DNA of 10,471 bases from Bacillota bacterium (lineage in GTDB: Bacteria; Bacillota; GCA-003054495; Carboxydocellales; JAJZTU01). Below are positions 4,333 to 10,471 of the stretch, piece by piece. The stretch is from positions 1 through 10,471 of the forward strand of contig JAJZTU010000101.1 in the NCBI GenBank assembly GCA_021848765.1, in the 5' to 3' direction. The notes beneath the pieces are model-generated. The model had not been told where the DNA came from. It ran no database searches and was given only the letters and a program-made list of their open reading frames with translations. The position numbers were made by a program, and so were the translations under genes. Each line of letters begins with the position of its first letter. The first letter of the stretch is position 1.

Positions 4333-6462
4333 ATGCCAGGCAAGGTTGGTGATCAAACAATGTCCGGTGAGGGAATTGTTTTAGAACTACAGGTATTGGA
4401 AGGCTTAGTAGAAGACGTGAGAAAAGGAGTTGTCCGGATTAACCGGGAGGATATGCAGCAACTCGGGCTTGAAATGGGTGACATAGTCTCCATCCAGGGA
4501 GAGCGTACCACGGTAGCTAAAGTATATCCGGCTTTTGGTGAAATGTACGGTCAACTGATAATTCAAATGGACGGAGTTATTCGTCGCAATGCCGGTGTCG
4601 GGGTTAGGGATCCGGTAAAGATAAAAAAAGTTTCCTGCCGTAAGGCCAATCAGGTGGTATTGACTCCTCTGGAAAATTTTAATTCCTGGAGTAAAGAGGA
4701 TGAAAAACAACTCAAAGAGTTACTGGTGGGTATTCCGTTAATAACAGATGACGAACTCTCGGTAATCCTGTTTGGCTATCAGGAAAGAGGATTCAGGGTT
4801 CTGGGAACTGCCCCGGGAGGGCCGGTAGTGGTTGGGCCGGCAACCGAGGTCAGGTTAACTGCCCCGGAGCTTGCGGGAAGCCCCCGGGAAAGGGTGGCCT
4901 ATGAGGACATTGGAGGTTTGACCCGGGAAGTTCAGAAAATCCGGGAAATTGTTGAACTGCCGGTGAAATATCCCCAGGTTTTCCGCCGGTTGGGTATTGA
5001 GGCTCCTAAGGGGCTGCTCCTGTATGGACCTCCCGGGACTGGGAAGACCCTTATCGCCCGGGCGGTAGCATCTGAGACCAAAGCTCATTTTATCCATGTA
5101 AATGGTCCGGAGATCATGCACAAGTTTTACGGTGAGAGCGAAGCGAAGCTCAGGGAAGTTTTTGAAGAAGCCAGGCGTAACGCCCCCAGCATTCTCTTTC
5201 TGGACGAAATTGACGCTATTGCCCCGCGACGCTCTGAGGTTCACGGTGAAGTGGAAAAGCGGGTTGTAGCACAACTGCTGGCTCTTATGGATGGACTGGA
5301 AAGCCGGGGACAAGTTGTGATAATTGGCGCCACTAATATTCCGGCCACTATCGATCCGGCGCTGCGCAGGCCGGGGAGATTCGACCGGGAGATTGGCATC
5401 TCTCCCCCGGACAGCGCTGGAAGGGAGCAGATATTATATATTCACACCCGGGGTATGCCCCTGGCGAAAGATGTAAATCTTAAAGGTCTGGCCAGGATGA
5501 CCAATGGTTTTGTGGGCGCTGACCTGGCGGCCCTCTGCAAAGAGGCAGGCATGGCCACCCTTCGTAAAATTCTTCCTGCTTTAGAAGGACGTCAGGAACT
5601 CCCTTCCTTCCAGGTGGGCATGGCCGATTTCCTGGAAGCCTTGGGAGAGGTAGAGCCTTCGGCCACCCGGGAGTACTATGCGGAAATCCCTGATGTTTCC
5701 TGGGAAGATGTCGGTGGCTTGCAAGAGGTTAAAACAACCCTGCAGACCCTCATAGAGATACCTGTTAAAGACCCCGAACGCTGCAGGGAATACAATGTTG
5801 AACCTCCCAAGGGAATCCTGCTTACCGGCGCCCCGGGTACCGGTAAGACCCTGGTGGCTAAGGCAATTGGCAGGAGCAGTTCGGCCAATTTCATCAATAT
5901 TAATGGCCCCACTTTGCTGTCCCGTTGGATGGGAGAGTCGGAAAAGGCTCTCCACGACCTCTTTATTAAAGCTAAGCAGACTGCGCCGTGTATTCTCTTC
6001 TTTGACGAAATTGACGGGATGGTGCGGACCCGTTCAGGCGCCGGAAATAATCAGGGGGAACGTTTGATCAGCCAACTGATTCTGGAGTTTGACGGTATCG
6101 AAAAGGTAGCGGGAGTGGTGGTTCTTGCCGCCACCAACAGACCGGACCTGTTAGACCCGGCGTTACTGCGTTCCGGGCGTTTTGAATACATTGTAGAGCT
6201 TCCACTGCCAACAGAGGCCGAAAGGGAAGAAATTCTAGCCATTCATACAGAAAAACTGCCTTTGGACCCTGAAGTTTCGCTTAGGGATTTAGCGGCTATG
6301 ACCAAAGGATTTTCAGGTTCAGACCTGGTCTCCCTCTGCCGGAAGTGTGCCTTTATGGCCATGAAACAGGAAACTGAGACAGGGGGGGGTGGGAATAGAA
6401 TAACCAATTCAATGTTCAAAGCGGTTCTAACCGGGGAATTTACTCATGTTAGGACCAGCTAA
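4333..6462 (+). CDS. CDC48/VAT-like AAA+ ATPase with two AAA domains
   Basis: Cytoplasmic ATP-driven protein unfoldase or remodelling enzyme of the CDC48/p97/VAT family, about 709 residues. Seen in order: an N-terminal CDC48-type substrate/adaptor domain (about 14-190) with GVVRINREDMQQLGLEMGD near its start; AAA domain 1 with Walker A GPPGTGKT (232-239), Walker B ILFLDEID (287-294) and RRPGRFDREI; AAA domain 2 with Walker A GAPGTGKT (499-506), Walker B ILFFDEID (554-561) and the LRSGRFEYIVELP motif. Both ATPase sites look intact. The family is mainly archaeal/eukaryotic but occurs in some Clostridia. No C-terminal proteasome-docking HbYX motif is visible. Start ATG 4333 has AGGAG with an 11-base spacer; ATG 4360 is the alternative, with a weaker ribosome site. 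A tract of eight G (6382-6389) lies near the 3' end. It is 68 bases upstream of the oxidoreductase genes and is probably co-transcribed with them. Its client is unknown; the oxidoreductase is a natural candidate (inference). Confidence 0.9.
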   Translation: MPGKVGDQTMSGEGIVLELQVLEGLVEDVRKGVVRINREDMQQLGLEMGDIVSIQGERTTVAKVYPAFGEMYGQLIIQMDGVIRRNAGVGVRDPVKIKKVSCRKANQVVLTPLENFNSWSKEDEKQLKELLVGIPLITDDELSVILFGYQERGFRVLGTAPGGPVVVGPATEVRLTAPELAGSPRERVAYEDIGGLTREVQKIREIVELPVKYPQVFRRLGIEAPKGLLLYGPPGTGKTLIARAVASETKAHFIHVNGPEIMHKFYGESEAKLREVFEEARRNAPSILFLDEIDAIAPRRSEVHGEVEKRVVAQLLALMDGLESRGQVVIIGATNIPATIDPALRRPGRFDREIGISPPDSAGREQILYIHTRGMPLAKDVNLKGLARMTNGFVGADLAALCKEAGMATLRKILPALEGRQELPSFQVGMADFLEALGEVEPSATREYYAEIPDVSWEDVGGLQEVKTTLQTLIEIPVKDPERCREYNVEPPKGILLTGAPGTGKTLVAKAIGRSSSANFININGPTLLSRWMGESEKALHDLFIKAKQTAPCILFFDEIDGMVRTRSGAGNNQGERLISQLILEFDGIEKVAGVVVLAATNRPDLLDPALLRSGRFEYIVELPLPTEAEREEILAIHTEKLPLDPEVSLRDLAAMTKGFSGSDLVSLCRKCAFMAMKQETETGGGGNRITNSMFKAVLTGEFTHVRTS

Positions 6463-6530
6463 AGGAGGTGGGTACAAAAAACTGAAACGGTAACCGGTTA
6501 TGAGCACAATACAGAGAGGAGGATATCAAG

Positions 6531-7178
6531 GTGAATGTGGAAAAACTTTTTGAAGAGCCGGGTCTAAAACAAATTACGGTGTGGGCCCGGGGAGTTCTGG
6601 AGAACAAGGAAGCCCGTGATGTTGTGGTAGCCTTGACGGAGGCTGCTGCCAAAGAGGGCAAGTATGTCCAGGCCTGGGAAAATTATGTTGATCTTCCGGA
6701 CCGGATTTACGTACCGGTTAGGGCTTATGGAAAAATTGGGGAACAGCCCCTGGAATCCAAGTATGTCTATGAAAACGAGGTGCCAGATATTGTAGCTCTG
6801 ACTGAAGAAACCCTGGTAAAAGGCAACCCTATCCTACAGGGGGTAAAGCCCGGGAGTGTCCTGGTGGTCAACACCAAGCGTTCTCCTCAGGAAATTGCCA
6901 AGTTCATCAAAGATTTTGGCAACTTGCAGACTCTGGTAACCATTGATGCTTCAGGCCTGGGTTCGGCTGTGATCACCCTCTCCGGCGCTGAAGGGGCAAC
7001 AGATGCCTCCGGCATTGGCGGCGGGATGAGCGCCCCTTTGGCTGCAGCTATTGTTAAGGCGACCAATATCGTGAGTTTTGAAAATCTTCTCAGTATAGTT
7101 AAAAACAAAGAAGCAGCCGAATTTGGTTTTGAGCGGGCCCAGGTAGTGGATGTAAAAACTTTGCAGATAGCAGGTTAA
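6531..7178 (+). CDS. 2-oxoacid (probably oxalate):ferredoxin oxidoreductase, gamma subunit
   Basis: Gamma subunit (215 residues) of a thiamine-diphosphate-dependent oxidoreductase; in this superfamily it forms the core domain that packs against alpha and beta. Evidence is partly positional: it precedes delta, alpha and beta with gaps of 31, 20 and 22 bases. It is also partly in sequence: the alternating strand/helix pattern, AAAKEGKYVQAW (about 38-49), the late SGIGGGMSAPLAAAIVKATNIVS segment (around 160-182), and the C-terminal region fit the POR-gamma fold. The canonical GRGGQG loop near the N-terminus of pyruvate-type gamma subunits is not present; the corresponding stretch reads ARGVLENKEARDV. 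Start GTG 6531 has AGGAGG at 6517-6522, spacer 8. In the Moorella thermoacetica oxalate enzyme I recall gamma and delta as one polypeptide; here they are separate, and their summed length (312) is close to that of such a fusion. Confidence 0.82.
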   Translation: MNVEKLFEEPGLKQITVWARGVLENKEARDVVVALTEAAAKEGKYVQAWENYVDLPDRIYVPVRAYGKIGEQPLESKYVYENEVPDIVALTEETLVKGNPILQGVKPGSVLVVNTKRSPQEIAKFIKDFGNLQTLVTIDASGLGSAVITLSGAEGATDASGIGGGMSAPLAAAIVKATNIVSFENLLSIVKNKEAAEFGFERAQVVDVKTLQIAG

Positions 7179-7209
7179 TCTTATATTTAATTTAGGGAGG
7201 TGTGAATCC

Positions 7210-7503
7210 GTGAGTGCGCATGCAACTAAAGAAATTCCTTTTGCCGGTACAGTTCCTTCCCCTCAAACAGAAAATGAGGGGATGATTACCGGTCACTGGA
7301 GGACCCGCCGGCCTGTAATCGACCGGGATAAGTGTACAGAGTGCCTGATGTGCTGGATCAGTTGTCCGGATGCCTGTATTACTCAGGATGACAATAAAGG
7401 ACTCCAGTTCAACATGAAATATTGTAAAGGTTGTGGAATTTGCACCACTACCTGTCCGGTAGGGGCTATAACCAATGTGCCGGAACTGGATTTTGCAGAC
7501 TGA
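7210..7503 (+). CDS. 2-oxoacid (probably oxalate):ferredoxin oxidoreductase, delta (ferredoxin-like) subunit
   Basis: Electron-transfer subunit of 97 residues that carries two [4Fe-4S] clusters and passes electrons from the thiamine site to external ferredoxin. Both cluster motifs are complete: C42-x2-C45-x2-C48-x3-C52-P and C72-x2-C75-x2-C78-x3-C82-P. An extra Cys at 56 follows the first motif. The segment before the first motif (GHWRTRRPVIDRDKC) is typical of PorD-type subunits. Start GTG 7210, preceded by GGGAGGTG (7196-7203) with suitable spacing. It ends 20 bases before the alpha start. A separate stop codon in gamma and a good ribosome site here show a genuine split from gamma, not a frameshift in a fused gene. 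Confidence 0.93.
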   Translation: MSAHATKEIPFAGTVPSPQTENEGMITGHWRTRRPVIDRDKCTECLMCWISCPDACITQDDNKGLQFNMKYCKGCGICTTTCPVGAITNVPELDFAD

Positions 7504-7523
7504 TTGTTCAGGAGGTGAAAAAG

Positions 7524-8711
7524 ATGGGAGAAAAGAAACGTATTTCAGGTTGTGTGGCAGTTGCCAATGCTGTAAAGCTTGCCGATGTAGATGTTATCTG
7601 TTCATATCCCATTCGTCCGTATACCGGAATAATGTCCGAGTTGGCCCGGATGGTGGCTGACGGCGAATTGGATGCCGAGTTTATCCATGGTGAGGGTGAA
7701 CACGGTCAATTGAGTGTAGTTTACGGCGCTTCCGCTGCAGGCGCCCGGGCCTTTACCGGTAGTTCCGGGGTAGGGGTAACCTATGCAATGGAAGTATATT
7801 CCCCTATTTCCGGTGAAAGGTTCCCGTTGCAAATGGCTATTGCTGACCGTACCCTGGATCCCCCGGGAGACTTTGGCTCAGAGCATACTGACGCCCTTTG
7901 TTGCCGTGACCAGGGCTGGTTGCAAGGATGGGCTTCAACTCCCCAGGAAGCTCTGGACATGACCCTCATGTGGTACCGGATCGGTGAGGACCCCCGTGTG
8001 CTTTTACCTCAATACGCTTGCCAGGACGGCTACTTTGTATCCCACATCCTCGGTGAGGTAGATATTCCTGCTGCGGCCCAGGTTAAGGAATTCCTCCCCC
8101 CGTACAAGAACCACCATACCCTGGATACCCGTAAGCCGCAAATCATTGGAGCCCAAATTGAGCCTGTTATGGGACCGCCTCTCCAGTACCAGCGGTATAA
8201 CGCTGTAGAAGGCTCCCGGAAGGTTATAGCTGAAGTACATGAGGAGTTTGCCAAAATTTTCGGGCGGAAATATGCGCCTTTTGTGGAAGAATATATGACA
8301 GAAGACGCCGATGTGGCCATTTTCATGCAGGGAGGCCATGCCGAAACTGCTAAAATAGTAGCAAGGCGCCTGCGCAATCTGGGTGAAAAGGTAGGAGTAG
8401 TGCGCCTCCGCACCTTCCGTCCCTTCCCCACCCAAGAAGTCCGGGAAGCGCTGTCCAAGTTTAAGGCTGTCGGGGTAGTTGACAACTCTGCCAACTTTGG
8501 TATTTCCGGCGGCGCCGGCGTCCTTTTAACCGAAGCCCGTACCGCGCTCTACAACCTGGGTGACAAGGTCAAGACCCTTGGTTTTGTTGCAGGTTTAGGC
8601 GGCGAAATGATTACCCATGAGGAGTTCTACCGTATGTTCAATAAACTTAAAGAGGTGGCCAAAACCGGCAAGGTTGACAAAGAGTCCTTCTGGCTGCCCT
8701 TTGAACTGTAA
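7524..8711 (+). CDS. Oxalate oxidoreductase, alpha subunit (2-oxoacid:ferredoxin oxidoreductase alpha)
   Basis: Substrate-binding alpha subunit, 395 residues. With beta it forms the thiamine diphosphate site. Seen: pyrimidine-binding domain with YPIRPYTG at 28-35, GEGEHG at 56-61 (Glu59 is the likely cofactor-activating glutamate), GASAAGARAFTGSSG (68-82), and the C-terminal Rossmann-like domain with MQGGHAETAKIVARRL and VGVVRLRTFRPFP. The general family has YPITP at the first motif, where Thr contacts the 2-oxoacid. Arg31 here, together with Arg109, Asp112 and Phe117 in the loop DPPGDFG, coincides in identity and number with residues I recall from the Moorella thermoacetica oxalate oxidoreductase structure (Arg31 for the second carboxylate, Asp112/Phe117 in a switch loop). 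The expected reaction is oxalate to two CO2 with two electrons to ferredoxin and no CoA product. Start ATG 7524 has AGGAGG at 7510-7515; in-frame sequence upstream overlaps delta and is not used. Confidence 0.9.
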   Translation: MGEKKRISGCVAVANAVKLADVDVICSYPIRPYTGIMSELARMVADGELDAEFIHGEGEHGQLSVVYGASAAGARAFTGSSGVGVTYAMEVYSPISGERFPLQMAIADRTLDPPGDFGSEHTDALCCRDQGWLQGWASTPQEALDMTLMWYRIGEDPRVLLPQYACQDGYFVSHILGEVDIPAAAQVKEFLPPYKNHHTLDTRKPQIIGAQIEPVMGPPLQYQRYNAVEGSRKVIAEVHEEFAKIFGRKYAPFVEEYMTEDADVAIFMQGGHAETAKIVARRLRNLGEKVGVVRLRTFRPFPTQEVREALSKFKAVGVVDNSANFGISGGAGVLLTEARTALYNLGDKVKTLGFVAGLGGEMITHEEFYRMFNKLKEVAKTGKVDKESFWLPFEL

Positions 8712-8733
8712 ACCTGGAAGGGAGGGAACTAAG

Positions 8734-9681
8734 TTGTTAGAAGAAATCAAATCCCTGCGTAAAGCGCCAAGAGAAGAATGCTATGTGCCCGGCCACCGGA
8801 CCTGTGCAGGCTGTGGACCGGCTCTCACCTATCGCCAGGTAGCCAAAGCCGCCGGCAAGAATACCATATTTATCGGACCAACCGGGTGTATGTATGTGGC
8901 CAATACCAGTTACGGCTGTGGACCTTGGACTGTACCCTGGATTCATGCCCAGATTACCAATGGCGGTGCAGTTGCTTCCGGAATCGAAGCAGCTTATAAG
9001 GCTATAATCCGCAAGAAGAAAACCGACGCGGAATTCCCGGCGATTATTGTCATGGCCGGGGATGGCGGGTCTACTGACATCGGTTTGCAAGCCCTGTCCG
9101 CTGCGTTCTACCGTGGGCATGACATTCTCTTTATCTGTTATGACAACGAATCTTATGCCAACACGGGAATTCAGACCTCTCCCACTACACCTTACGGAGC
9201 CTGGACCACTTTTACTCCCGCAGGTCCTGTAGTGCCTGAAGGTAAAAAGCTTCTCCCCAAAGATAACCCCAAAATCATGGCCCACGGGCATCCGGAACTT
9301 AAGTACCTGGCTACTGCCTCGATTGGCTACCCTCTGGATTTGATGAACAAAGTGCGCAAAGGGATCAATGCGAAAGGACCGGCCTATCTGCATATTCATG
9401 CCCCCTGTCCTAAAGGCTGGAGCTTCCCCTCCGATAAAACCGTGGAATTGGCCAAGTTGGCTGTAGATACCGGTATGTTCCAGCTTTATGAGCTGACTGA
9501 GGACAGACAATACCGGGTAACTTACCAGCCCAAGGAGTTAAAGCCTGTTGAAGAGTATTTGAAACTGCAAGGCCGCTTTGCGCATTTACAGCCCGAACAT
9601 GTTGCCAAGTTGCAGAACTTTGCTCAGGGAAGGCTGCAGGAAGTGGGCATTGAAGCTACGGTGCCCCCGGCTGCGGAGTAA
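8734..9681 (+). CDS. Oxalate oxidoreductase, beta subunit (thiamine diphosphate/[4Fe-4S])
   Basis: Beta subunit, 315 residues, binding the diphosphate end of thiamine diphosphate and the proximal [4Fe-4S] cluster. Seen: HRTCAGCGPAL (21-31) with cluster cysteines C24 and C27, C52 in GPTGCMYVANTS, C225 in HAPCPKGW, and the thiamine motif GDGG (109-112) followed by the metal-binding Asn138 in CYDNESYANTG. The segment GIQTSPTTPYGAWTTFTPAG is the usual lid after the cofactor site. Start chosen: TTG 8734, GGAGG at 8721-8725, spacer 8; upstream in-frame codons would overlap alpha by about 95 bases. The general beta fold is certain. Oxalate specificity rests on the alpha subunit and the gene context. 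Transcription probably ends in the hairpins after the stop codon. Confidence 0.92.
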   Translation: MLEEIKSLRKAPREECYVPGHRTCAGCGPALTYRQVAKAAGKNTIFIGPTGCMYVANTSYGCGPWTVPWIHAQITNGGAVASGIEAAYKAIIRKKKTDAEFPAIIVMAGDGGSTDIGLQALSAAFYRGHDILFICYDNESYANTGIQTSPTTPYGAWTTFTPAGPVVPEGKKLLPKDNPKIMAHGHPELKYLATASIGYPLDLMNKVRKGINAKGPAYLHIHAPCPKGWSFPSDKTVELAKLAVDTGMFQLYELTEDRQYRVTYQPKELKPVEEYLKLQGRFAHLQPEHVAKLQNFAQGRLQEVGIEATVPPAAE

Positions 9682-9697
9682 CAGAATACCCTTTGAA

Positions 9698-9727
9698 ATC
9701 CGTTGTACCCTTCCATATACAACGGAT
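9698..9727 (+). other. Hairpin 1 after the oxidoreductase operon
   Basis: Perfect 10-pair stem, ATCCGTTGTA (9698-9707) and TACAACGGAT (9718-9727), around a 10-base loop, 16 bases after the beta stop codon. It has no T run. It may protect the 3' end of the operon transcript or work with the following hairpin. Confidence 0.5.
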
Positions 9728-9732
9728 ATACG

Positions 9733-9768
9733 GCCAAAACCGCTCTCCGCAGGGGGAGCGGTTTTGGC
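9733..9768 (+). terminator. Probable transcription terminator after the oxidoreductase operon
   Basis: Stem of 13 pairs, GCCAAAACCGCTC (9733-9745) with GAGCGGTTTTGGC (9756-9768), extended by a G-T and two G-C pairs to a tetraloop GCAG. The stem contains A4/T4, but the bases that follow (TGGTTAAAACTGTTTT) are only modestly T-rich, so termination may be incomplete and some read-through into the HPP gene is possible. Confidence 0.65.
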
Positions 9769-9844
9769 TGGTTAAAACTGTTTTAGGTACTAAATTAAGC
9801 AGAGCAAGCAGTTGCACATTATGATTCGATAGGAGGAGAAAGCC

Positions 9845-10375
9845 ATGCAACCACAAGAGCGGGCTGTTGACCGGGAGCAAGGCAAGGGTTGGAAGGTAAA
9901 AGCAGTTGAAGTGCTGGGGAGCGCCAGCCTGAAAGAGACGCTGCGGACAGCCGCCGGCAGCTTTTTGGGAATTTCCCTGGTGGCCTGGCTGACCTATTTT
10001 TTTAAAATACCTCTGCTCGCACCTTCCTTTGGTGCTACGGCCGTACTTATTTATGCAGCTTGTCATGTTCCTATGGCCCAACCCCGTAATGTGATCGGAG
10101 GCCACATAATTTCCGCTGCCATAGGGGTGTCAACTTTTCAGCTTTTTGGCCTGACCTGGTGGTCGATTGCCCTGGGAGTTACCTTTGCTATAACCGCTAT
10201 GGTTTTTACTGGGACCCTGCACCCTCCGGGTGGAGCGACTGCATTTGTCGCGGTGTATACCGGGCAGGACTTTACTTTTGTGTTTACTCCCATTGCGGTT
10301 GGGGTAACACTCCTGGTACTGGTAGCCCTCGTTACTAATAATCTGGGGAAAAAAAGGCGTTATCCCGCAGTTTAA
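9845..10375 (+). CDS. HPP-family integral membrane protein
   Basis: Small polytopic membrane protein, 176 residues, the usual length for the HPP family. The family signature is present: GTLHPPGGATA (123-133, HPP at 126-128), LLAPSFGATAVLIYA (57-71) and PMAQPRNVIGGH (76-87). Four or five hydrophobic helices follow a charged N-terminus of about 30 residues (approximately 33-52, 57-75, 86-101, 105-123, 145-164). The function of bacterial HPP proteins is poorly known; I recall nitrite transport being reported for plant and cyanobacterial relatives, which suggests a role with small anions. Start ATG 9845 has AGGAGG at 9831-9836, spacer 8. It lies 163 bases after the oxidoreductase genes, beyond two hairpins, with no GntR operator of its own, so its membership of the oxalate system is uncertain. 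Confidence 0.88.
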   Translation: MQPQERAVDREQGKGWKVKAVEVLGSASLKETLRTAAGSFLGISLVAWLTYFFKIPLLAPSFGATAVLIYAACHVPMAQPRNVIGGHIISAAIGVSTFQLFGLTWWSIALGVTFAITAMVFTGTLHPPGGATAFVAVYTGQDFTFVFTPIAVGVTLLVLVALVTNNLGKKRRYPAV

Positions 10376-10471
10376 TGATGCTTGTTCCGGATAAATGAAC
10401 GCCCTAACCCGGCATTTTGGTGTCGAGTTATGTCGATAAAATTTTTGGAATTAAAAAAGGATTATTTAATG
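10376..10471 (+). other. Right-edge intergenic sequence with possible start of next gene
   Basis: No gene fits in the final 96 bases. The last three bases are ATG (10469-10471), preceded by AAAAAAGG (10453-10460) with 8 bases between, which could be the ribosome site and start codon of a following plus-strand gene. No coding sequence is visible to test this. No terminator was recognised after the HPP gene. Confidence 0.3.

Noticed and set aside
8737..9510. Antisense 257-residue frame opposite the beta subunit
   Set aside because: Beta has unmistakable cofactor and cluster motifs. The opposite frame shows no domain motif and is the usual shadow of codon bias.
10391..10437. Short GTCGA direct repeat near the right edge
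   Set aside because: Two five-base copies are not enough to call a repeat or an operator.

Overview
The window reads as a chromosomal segment of an anaerobic, probably spore-former-lineage Firmicute (Clostridia; Moorella/Desulfotomaculum/Pelotomaculum-like is my guess). Grounds: strong AGGAGG ribosome sites before nearly every gene, frequent GTG/TTG starts, moderate GC, a ferredoxin-dependent 2-oxoacid oxidoreductase, and a bacterial CDC48-type ATPase. The genus is inference.

Layout. Positions 1-810 (minus) hold the N-terminal 270 residues of an oxalate:formate-antiporter-family MFS transporter, cut by the window edge. A roughly 700-base non-coding region (811-1509) separates it from a divergent GntR/FCD regulator (1510-2202). 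Then, all on plus: a methyl-accepting chemotaxis protein (2324-4216), a CDC48/VAT-like double AAA+ ATPase (4333-6462), and four tightly spaced genes for the gamma, delta, alpha and beta subunits of a 2-oxoacid:ferredoxin oxidoreductase (6531-9681). Two hairpins follow, then an HPP-family membrane protein (9845-10375) and the start of an unread region.

The alpha subunit carries YPIRP (Arg31) where pyruvate-type enzymes have YPITP, plus Asp112 and Phe117. As I recall, these match the oxalate oxidoreductase of Moorella thermoacetica. Together with the transporter this points to oxalate import and oxidation to two CO2 with reduction of ferredoxin.

The most striking feature is a family of six palindromes built from TGGTATAC/GTATACCA, lying before the transporter/regulator pair, before the chemoreceptor, and twice before the AAA+ gene. 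They are almost certainly operators for the GntR protein encoded here. They tie transport, chemotaxis, the AAA+ ATPase and, by read-through, the oxidoreductase into one apparent regulon. A CDC48-like unfoldase and a chemoreceptor inside an oxalate regulon is the arrangement I would regard as potentially undescribed.
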